Positions 1 through 5,182 of a stretch of DNA of 5,182 nucleotides are shown here, one piece after another; position 1 is the first letter of the stretch; each line of letters opens with the position of its first letter. The DNA lies in NCBI GenBank assembly GCA_002684695.1, contig NYVQ01000020.1:29236-34417 (forward strand), written 5' to 3'. Below the pieces are notes generated by a model. It saw nothing but the letters and a program-made list of their open reading frames with translations. It did no database searches and was not told where the DNA came from. The translations under genes and the position numbers were made by a program. The stretch is from SAR116 cluster bacterium. Lineage in GTDB: Bacteria > Pseudomonadota > Alphaproteobacteria > Puniceispirillales > GCA-002684695.

Positions 1-1335
1 AATGTTTGGAGGCCGTGGGTTACAGCAAGAATAGGGAACTCTTTAGAAAAACTATCCTCAATAGTGGATAATCAAGCTGCTTTTGCTTCTGCTATAAAAA
101 AAGTGATAAATAATCTAGAGGATAATCTTGCTGATCCAAATTCAAATGAAGATGAAGATAATGACAACGAAGAAGATAATAATGAAAACGAAGAAGAAAA
201 TGATAATCAACAGTCAGCTCTTGGTGAAGATTCGAGTGAAAGCAGTGGTGAAGACGATGAGGAAACGGAGTTTGGTGAAAGTGAAGGGATTGATAGTTCA
301 GATGAAGGAGAGACTGGCGAAACTGATAGTGACATGCCAGGAAACCCGTCCTCTATCAAGCAATTAGATGAAAATCAAAATCAACCTTTTTATAAGGTAT
401 TTACATCACAGTTTGATGAAATTGTTAATGCCCAAGAGCTTTGCGATTTTGAGGAACTAAAAAGACTAAGATCACAACTTGATAGACAACTAGAATCTCT
501 TCAAGGTGTAGTTTCAAAATTAGCCAATCGACTTCAAAGGAAACTTCTAGCAAAACAAAACCGTTCATGGGAGTTTGATTTAGAGGAAGGAATTTTAGAT
601 GCGGGTAGGTTGTCAAGAGTTGTTACCCAACCTCTATTCCCTTTGTCATACAAAATGGAAACTGACATAAATTTTAGAGATACAGTTGTAACACTGCTAA
701 TAGACAACTCTGGTTCTATGAGAGGAAGGCCAATTACTATAGCAGCTTTATCTGCTGATATTTTGTCAAGAACATTAGAAAGGTGCTCTGTTAAGGTTGA
801 AGTGCTTGGTTTTACTACAAAAGCTTGGAAAGGAGGTCAAACAAGAGAGAAATGGCAAAATGATGGAAGGATGAATAGCCCAGGACGTCTTAACGATCTA
901 AGGCATATTATTTATAAGGCAGCTGAAGAGCCTTGGAGACGTGCTAGAAATAATTTGGGTTTAATGTTGAGAGAAGGTATTTTGAAAGAGAATATTGATG
1001 GAGAAGCTCTTGATTGGGCGCACAAACGTCTTTTATCAAGATATGAAGAGAGAAGAATCTTGATGGTTATTTCAGATGGAGCTCCTGTTGACGATTCTAC
1101 ATTATCTGCAAATTCAGGAAACTATTTAGAATCACATTTGAGAAATGTAATTAATTATATTGAAAACAAGTCTCCTGTTGAATTACTAGCAATAGGAATA
1201 GGCCATGATGTGACAAGATACTACTCAAAAGCTGTTACTCTTACGGATGCTGAACAACTCGGCGGAGCTGTTACTGAACAGTTAGCTAGTCTATTTGAAG
1301 AAAACTCTTATAGTCGGATGAAAAAAGTATCCTAG
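1..1335 (+). CDS. cobT: Cobaltochelatase subunit CobT, C-terminal part (5' end outside window)
   Basis: CobT works with CobS (an AAA+ ATPase) and CobN to insert cobalt into hydrogenobyrinic acid a,c-diamide in the aerobic cobalamin pathway, in the cytoplasm. The frame is open from base 1, and its first residues (NVWRPWV) resemble the segment before the acidic region in CobT proteins, so the GTG at 64 is internal and the gene starts upstream. The 444 visible residues show, in order: a short helical stretch; a highly acidic linker at residues 41-111 (33 Asp/Glu in 71, no Lys/Arg); a charged, probably coiled helix near 148-185; the CobT-typical WEFDLEEG segment; and a C-terminal von Willebrand A domain. 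The VWA MIDAS motif DNSGS is at residues 235-239, with a candidate MIDAS Thr in GFTT (272/273) and the SDGAPVDD loop at 358-365. The metal-site residues look intact. The stop is TAG. cobS is usually the upstream neighbour but is not visible. Family identity is secure; the cobalt-chelating role in this organism is inferred. Confidence 0.93.
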   Translation, partial: NVWRPWVTARIGNSLEKLSSIVDNQAAFASAIKKVINNLEDNLADPNSNEDEDNDNEEDNNENEEENDNQQSALGEDSSESSGEDDEETEFGESEGIDSSDEGETGETDSDMPGNPSSIKQLDENQNQPFYKVFTSQFDEIVNAQELCDFEELKRLRSQLDRQLESLQGVVSKLANRLQRKLLAKQNRSWEFDLEEGILDAGRLSRVVTQPLFPLSYKMETDINFRDTVVTLLIDNSGSMRGRPITIAALSADILSRTLERCSVKVEVLGFTTKAWKGGQTREKWQNDGRMNSPGRLNDLRHIIYKAAEEPWRRARNNLGLMLREGILKENIDGEALDWAHKRLLSRYEERRILMVISDGAPVDDSTLSANSGNYLESHLRNVINYIENKSPVELLAIGIGHDVTRYYSKAVTLTDAEQLGGAVTEQLASLFEENSYSRMKKVS

Positions 1336-1350
1336 ACTATTTATTTTTTT
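1310..1350 (+). terminator. Probable intrinsic terminator of cobT, embedded in the converging gene ends
   Basis: Bases 1310-1319 pair with 1329-1340: six pairs (ATAGTC/GACTAT), a two-base bulge at 1333-1334, then four pairs (GGAT/ATCC), closed by a nine-base A-rich loop at 1320-1328. The next ten bases (1341-1350) are nine T and one A, the U-tract expected for plus-strand termination. The stem contains the cobT stop codon, and the U-tract is read on the other strand as the Lys/Asn-rich last codons of rpmB. The stem is only moderately GC-rich, so strength is uncertain. In the rpmB direction the same hairpin is followed by a less U-rich stretch and would work less well. Confidence 0.55.
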
Positions 1351-1627
1351 CCTTAGCTTCTAAGATTTCTGATCTTAATTTCTGTGCTTTTATTGGTAAA
1401 GAGGATTTAGAGTTGCCTAATAAATAGGAATCTATTCCTCCTTTTTTTTCTACTGTTCTAATTGTTGAAGCCGCCACTCTGAACTGAAGAGTTTTTCCTA
1501 AAGTTGAACTATGCATAGAACTCTTTTGAAGATTAGGTAAAAATCTTCTTCTAGTTCTATTATTAGCTTTGCTGACATTATTACCTGTCATTACTGACTT
1601 ACCTGATAATTCACATACTCTAGACAT
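1337..1627 (-). CDS. rpmB: 50S ribosomal protein L28 (bL28)
   Basis: A 96-residue, strongly basic protein of the large ribosomal subunit, where bL28 binds 23S rRNA. The N-terminus (MSRVCELSGK), the following GNNVSKANN segment and the TRRRFLPNLQ motif at about residues 25-34 are diagnostic of the family, and the length matches alphaproteobacterial L28. Only one cysteine (Cys5) is present, so this is not a zinc-binding four-Cys form. The ATG start is supported by a GGAG Shine-Dalgarno at 1635-1638 with seven bases of spacing, and by a promoter just upstream. The stop (TAG, 1337-1339) is one base from the stop of convergent cobT. The last four codons (EKNK) lie on the T-tract of the putative cobT terminator. 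An rpmB-cobT neighbourhood is familiar from other alphaproteobacteria as far as I recall. Expression is probably monocistronic from its own promoter. Confidence 0.96.
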   Translation of the reverse strand: MSRVCELSGKSVMTGNNVSKANNRTRRRFLPNLQKSSMHSSTLGKTLQFRVAASTIRTVEKKGGIDSYLLGNSKSSLPIKAQKLRSEILEAKEKNK

Positions 1628-1650
1628 CTTATATCTCCAAAATTTAATTT

Positions 1651-1679
1651 TATATATGATAGTGTGATCTAATCGTCAA
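1651..1679 (-). promoter_or_regulatory. Sigma70-type promoter for rpmB
   Basis: On the minus strand, TTGACG (1674-1679) is a five-of-six match to the -35 consensus. It is followed after exactly 17 bases by TATATA (1651-1656) as -10; a TATAAA alternative at 1649-1654 would have a 19-base spacer. Transcription would begin near 1644, giving a leader of about 17 bases that contains the GGAG ribosome-binding site of rpmB. This is the best consensus promoter in the window, as expected for a ribosomal protein gene. The assignment is by pattern only. Confidence 0.65.
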
Positions 1680-1682
1680 GGA

Positions 1683-1700
1683 TAACTAAATTTATAGTTA
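1683..1700. repeat. Small inverted repeat upstream of the rpmB promoter
   Basis: TAACTA and TAGTTA are perfect 6-bp inverted arms separated by six bases (AATTTA). The repeat lies four bases upstream of the rpmB -35 hexamer, on the side away from the gene, where an activator site or UP-like element would sit. The local sequence is almost entirely A/T, so a chance match is a real possibility. Confidence 0.3.
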
Positions 1701-1783
1701 AAAAAAATTTAAACTAAAGATTTAATTATAAAGGTTTGATAATGACTTAACGGATCAGTAAAAAAACTTGTAATTTAGAAGTC

Positions 1784-1811
1784 CTTGCCAAAATCATCTT
1801 ATAATGGCAAG
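1784..1811 (+). promoter_or_regulatory. TATAAT box inside a 7-bp inverted repeat, candidate promoter/operator of the aminotransferase gene
   Basis: A consensus -10 hexamer TATAAT lies at 1800-1805, about 40 bases before the aminotransferase start, predicting a start site near 1812 and a leader of about 35 bases. There is no good -35 at 16-18 bases; the best nearby match, TTAGAA at 1775-1780, is poor and 19 bases away. The box is spanned by a perfect inverted repeat: CTTGCCA (1784-1790) and TGGCAAG (1805-1811), spacer 14 bases, arm centres 21 bp apart, or two helical turns. That geometry suits a dimeric DNA-binding protein on one face of the helix, which would compete with RNA polymerase. The rest of 1628-1846 is plain A/T-rich DNA with no other gene that I can support. 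Confidence 0.45.
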
Positions 1812-1846
1812 TCTTAGTAAAATAATTTGTGAAAGAAACTTAAGTT

Positions 1847-2686
1847 ATGATGGCACTTACATGGATAGACGGTTCTTGGATAGAAGGCAACCCTCCAATT
1901 CTTGGCCCAATGACACAGTCAACTTGGCTAGGATCTCTAGTTTTTGATGGAGCTAGAAGAATTAACGGCAAATATCCTGACTTGGACCTTCATTGCGAAA
2001 GATTAATCAAAAGCTCAGAAAGAATGGGACTTAATTCTCCTAAATCCGCAAAGGAGATATTAAATCTTTGTTTAGAAGGTTGTAAAAAATTTAAAATTGA
2101 GGAAGATCTATATATCAAACCTATGATATGGGCAGAGGATGGAATAGGTATAATAGCACCTGATCCAGATAGCACTAGATTGGCTGTTTGCATATTTCCT
2201 GCACCACTTCCAGAAGGTGGAATGACCGCTTGCTTATCAAGTTTCATTAGACCAATGGAAAAAGCAGCACCTACTGACGCAAAAGCTGCATCTCTTTATG
2301 CAAATACTGGAAGAGCTATAAGAGAAGCTAAAGCTAAAGGATTTGATAATTGTGTTATTTGTGACCACGAAGGTTATGTTGCAGAATTTACTGTAGCAAA
2401 CTTATTTATAGTTAAAAATAACATTGTTTACACACCCAAACCCACCGGAACGTTTTTGGTTGGCATAACAAGATTTAGAGTAATAAAACTTTTATTATCA
2501 TCAAAAATAAAAGTGGTTGAAACTAAGATCAAACCAGATGAATTGTTAGAAGCAGACGAAATATTTTGTTCCGGTAATTATGTTAAATTAAGAAAAATAG
2601 ATAAATACGAAAATAAAGTGTTTGGAGAAACACCAATATTTGACACTGCATACAATTTATATTGGGAATGGATGAAATCTATTTAA
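1847..2686 (+). CDS. ilvE: Fold-type IV PLP aminotransferase, branched-chain aminotransferase-like
   Basis: A 279-residue class IV (BCAT/D-amino acid aminotransferase fold) enzyme. It probably moves amino groups between branched-chain amino acids and 2-oxoglutarate as the last step of Leu/Ile/Val synthesis. Visible features: FDGAR at 33-37; HCERL at 49-53 with Arg52 in the position that contacts the PLP phosphate; Lys146 in PTDAKAASLYAN, the predicted Schiff-base lysine; EAKAKGFDN at 160-168; VAEFTVANLF at 178-187 with Glu180; and LVGITR at 204-209. Length is close to the usual 280-310. The canonical IlvE TGTA-type loop is replaced by CSGNYVK (241-247), so this is a divergent alphaproteobacterial subgroup whose exact substrate is not proven; a D-amino acid or other aminotransferase is possible. 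Two ATGs stand in tandem (1847 and 1850) with only a weak purine-rich stretch upstream, so either may be used. The 3' end overlaps lysK by 8 bp, convergently. Confidence 0.85.
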   Translation: MMALTWIDGSWIEGNPPILGPMTQSTWLGSLVFDGARRINGKYPDLDLHCERLIKSSERMGLNSPKSAKEILNLCLEGCKKFKIEEDLYIKPMIWAEDGIGIIAPDPDSTRLAVCIFPAPLPEGGMTACLSSFIRPMEKAAPTDAKAASLYANTGRAIREAKAKGFDNCVICDHEGYVAEFTVANLFIVKNNIVYTPKPTGTFLVGITRFRVIKLLLSSKIKVVETKIKPDELLEADEIFCSGNYVKLRKIDKYENKVFGETPIFDTAYNLYWEWMKSI

Positions 2687-4286
2687 GTTTTCCTGAGAGA
2701 GCGTCATTAATTAGATCTATAGTTTGAGGTATGCCAAATAGTGCAATAAAAGAGCCCATTCTTGGGCCATCACTTTGACCCAGTAAAATCTCATACAAAC
2801 TTCTAAACCAATCCCTTAGATTATCAAAATTATTTTCTTTTCCTATGGAAAATACTAATTTTTGAACATCTTCACCTGTTGAAGCCTGCGTTAGTTTTCC
2901 TAAACCTAAAGAAAGTTCTTTGAGAGCCTTTTTTTCTTGATCATTAGGTGATCTATAAACTTTATTAGGTTTAATCATATCATTATAGTAAACTACAGAA
3001 AAATTAACCATTTCTTCTAAGAATTTGTTTTCACTACCAATAGTACCAGGTGAATATTTTTCGATAAAACCCCAAATGATTTGTGGATCTTCTGCATGGC
3101 ATACAGATGCTAAGTTTAATAGAAGTGAAAATGAAATTGAAATATCATTTCTTGGAACTTGGTCTGGTTGAATATTATGAACGTAAAGGGAAGGATTATT
3201 AATTTTTTCTTCTTCAGTTTGGAACTTAAAGTTTTTTGAATGCGATATATATTCATCAACAGATTTTGGGATAGCATCAAAATATAATCTTTTCGCTCGC
3301 TTTGGATTTCCATACATAAAATATGACAAAGATTCTTGTGGACCGTAATTTAACCACTCTTCGATTGTTAATCCATTGCCTTTTGATTTGGAAATTTTTT
3401 CTCCATTTTGGTCAAGAAAGAGCTCATAATTAAAGCCTTCTGGAGGGACAGATCCAATTTGCTTATTGATTTTACTTGATAATGTCACTGAATCTATGAG
3501 ATCTTTCCCAGCCATTTCATAATCAACACCTAGAGCTGACCAACGCATAGCCCAATCGCATTTCCATTGCAACTTACAAGAACCACCTGTTACAGGTACT
3601 GTTATAACTTCGTCGTCAATTGGATCTTTATATGAGATTGATGCATTATTAGGGTTAATCTCAATAATAGGAACTTCAAGAACTTTCCCAGTTTTTTTAC
3701 AAATCGGTAAAAATGGAGAATAAGTTTTTTGCCTTTCCTCTCCTAAAGTGGGTAAAATAATATTTATTATTTTTTCATAATTGTTAAGAATTTTTAAAAG
3801 AGTTTCATCAAATAATCCGCTCTTATAACATTCAGTTGCACTATAGAATTCATAGTCAAACTCAAAGCTATCTAAAAAAGACCTTAACCGAAAATTATTG
3901 TGTTCTCCAAATGAATTATGTTGACCAAATGGATCAGGAACCTTGGTAAGCGGCATCCCAATATAATTTTTCATGCTCTCCTGATTAGGGACATTTGTTG
4001 GCACTTTTCTTAAACCATCCATGTCGTCTGAAAAGCATATTAATTTTGATGGTTTATTTGATAGTAATGAGAAAGCTTTCCTAACCAAATTAGTTCTAAA
4101 AACTTCACAAAATGTTCCTATGTGAGGTAGACCGGAAGGACCATAACCAGTTTCAAAAATTGTTGTTTTTTCAGTAGATAATTTACCAATCCTTTGAATT
4201 ATTTTTTGTGCTTCTTGGAAAGGCCATGAATTGGAATTTTCAAGAATTTTTTTGTCAAATGTATTAATATTGATGGCTGCAGTCAT
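2679..4286 (-). CDS. lysK: Lysyl-tRNA synthetase, class I
   Basis: A 535-residue cytoplasmic enzyme that charges tRNA-Lys with lysine using ATP. It is the class I LysRS typical of archaea, spirochaetes and many alphaproteobacteria, unrelated to the class II LysS of most bacteria. The class I signatures are both present: the HIGH-type motif PHIG at 54-57 within GPSGLPHIGTF, and the KMSKS-type loop KISKS at 297-301. Family-specific segments include CFSDDMDGLRKVP (84-96), a Trp/Cys/Asp-rich WKCDWAMRW (241-249) and AGKDLIDS (259-266). The helical C-terminal half should be the anticodon-binding cage. Length is normal and the frame is intact. The ATG at 4284-4286 fits homologues, which reach the WPFQEA segment about 20 residues in, but no clear Shine-Dalgarno precedes it. 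A terminator separates it from upstream groL, and its stop overlaps the convergent aminotransferase gene. If no class II lysS exists elsewhere, it is essential. Confidence 0.96.
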   Translation of the reverse strand: MTAAININTFDKKILENSNSWPFQEAQKIIQRIGKLSTEKTTIFETGYGPSGLPHIGTFCEVFRTNLVRKAFSLLSNKPSKLICFSDDMDGLRKVPTNVPNQESMKNYIGMPLTKVPDPFGQHNSFGEHNNFRLRSFLDSFEFDYEFYSATECYKSGLFDETLLKILNNYEKIINIILPTLGEERQKTYSPFLPICKKTGKVLEVPIIEINPNNASISYKDPIDDEVITVPVTGGSCKLQWKCDWAMRWSALGVDYEMAGKDLIDSVTLSSKINKQIGSVPPEGFNYELFLDQNGEKISKSKGNGLTIEEWLNYGPQESLSYFMYGNPKRAKRLYFDAIPKSVDEYISHSKNFKFQTEEEKINNPSLYVHNIQPDQVPRNDISISFSLLLNLASVCHAEDPQIIWGFIEKYSPGTIGSENKFLEEMVNFSVVYYNDMIKPNKVYRSPNDQEKKALKELSLGLGKLTQASTGEDVQKLVFSIGKENNFDNLRDWFRSLYEILLGQSDGPRMGSFIALFGIPQTIDLINDALSGKLK

Positions 4287-4314
4287 AAGTCACAATTTTG
4301 TTTTCTTTAATGGG

Positions 4315-4343
4315 TATATATAGTTTTTTTAAAAAATAAAATC
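4315..4343 (-). promoter_or_regulatory. Weak candidate promoter for lysK
   Basis: On the minus strand TATATA (4315-4320) could be a -10 element, placing a start near 4308 and a leader of about 22 bases before the lysK ATG. At 17 bases upstream the sequence is GATTTT (4338-4343), a poor -35. A run of seven T then six A (4324-4336) lies in the spacer and may bend the DNA. Because groL ends in a strong terminator, lysK needs its own promoter, and this gap is the only room for it. The placement is weakly supported. Confidence 0.25.
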
Positions 4344-4350
4344 TTAAAAT

Positions 4351-4374
4351 AAAAAGGCCGGCAAAAAGCCGGCC
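4351..4374 (-). terminator. Rho-independent terminator of groL
   Basis: GGCCGGC (4356-4362) and GCCGGCC (4368-4374) form a perfect, all-GC 7-bp stem around a five-base loop. On the minus strand the hairpin is followed at once by TTTTT (4355-4351) and a further T-rich stretch (ATTTTAAGATTTTATTTTTT, 4350-4331). On the plus strand the flank is AATTAT, so the terminator acts leftwards, 22 bases after the groL stop codon. It is the most GC-rich non-coding element in the window and would isolate groL from lysK. Confidence 0.93.
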
Positions 4375-4396
4375 AATTATAAAGTATTTAGGGTAA

Positions 4397-5182
<786 letters not shown>

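Noticed and set aside
64..66. GTG as the start codon of the cobT reading frame.
   Set aside because: The frame is open to base 1 and the upstream residues (NVWRPWV...) fit CobT, so this is an internal valine codon of a gene cut by the window edge.
128..367. Lys/Met-rich ORF in the +2 frame across the cobT acidic linker.
   Set aside because: It is a frame-shifted reading of GAA/GAT-rich DNA; the CobT frame explains the region.
1361..1377. TAAGAT-TTCTG-ATCTTA hairpin inside rpmB as a cobT terminator.
   Set aside because: The stem is A/T-rich, six bp, and lacks an adjacent T-tract; the hairpin at 1310-1350 is a better candidate.
1628..1846. Possible small RNA, tRNA, riboswitch or attachment site in the largest intergenic gap.
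   Set aside because: No cloverleaf, T-box or known riboswitch core, or direct repeat was seen; only promoter-like elements and small inverted repeats.
1804..1950. Small plus-strand ORF starting at the ATG in ATAATGGCAAG, overlapping the start of the aminotransferase gene out of frame.
   Set aside because: It has no ribosome-binding site, its ATG overlaps the TATAAT box and inverted repeat, and the peptide is just an out-of-frame reading of the aminotransferase gene.
2755..2770. GCCCA-TTCT-TGGGC hairpin as a terminator for the aminotransferase transcript.
   Set aside because: It has a five-bp stem without a following T-tract, lies about 70 bases past the stop inside lysK, and encodes the GPRMG segment of LysRS.

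Overview
The window reads as a piece of chromosome from an AT-rich, compact alphaproteobacterium. The evidence is a CobT-type cobaltochelatase subunit beside rpmB, a class I (not class II) lysyl-tRNA synthetase, an L28 with the alphaproteobacterial N-terminus, and a GroEL with a (GGM)n tail. The A/T-biased codons, Lys/Asn/Ile-rich proteins and very tight gene ends suggest a streamlined marine lineage such as SAR11/Pelagibacterales or a relative. That placement is inference from style, not a marker-gene result.

Layout, left to right: (1) 1-1335, plus strand, the C-terminal 444 codons of cobT, cut by the left edge. (2) 1337-1627, minus strand, complete rpmB; its stop is one base from the cobT stop, and a plausible cobT terminator is built into the two converging coding ends. 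(3) 1628-1846, a divergent AT-rich intergenic region with a good sigma70-type promoter for rpmB, a TATAAT box inside a perfect 7-bp inverted repeat ahead of the plus-strand gene, and a second small inverted repeat. (4) 1847-2686, plus strand, a fold-type IV PLP aminotransferase of the branched-chain group. (5) 2679-4286, minus strand, complete lysK, overlapping the aminotransferase tail to tail by 8 bp. (6) 4287-4396, a short gap with a strong hairpin terminator for groL. (7) 4397-5182, minus strand, the C-terminal 261 residues of groL, cut by the right edge.

The genes do not form one pathway. They are independent housekeeping functions: cobalt chelation or a CobT-related role, translation (L28, LysRS), amino acid transamination and protein folding. 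There are two convergent pairs and one divergent pair. groL and lysK point the same way but are separated by a terminator, so they are probably separate transcripts. I see no mobile element, CRISPR array, tRNA, rRNA, phage gene or defence system, and nothing supports a novel multi-gene system here. The points worth a second look are small: the terminator embedded in coding ends, the operator-like repeat over TATAAT, the unusual active-site motif of the aminotransferase, and what CobT does if the genome lacks the rest of the cobalamin pathway.
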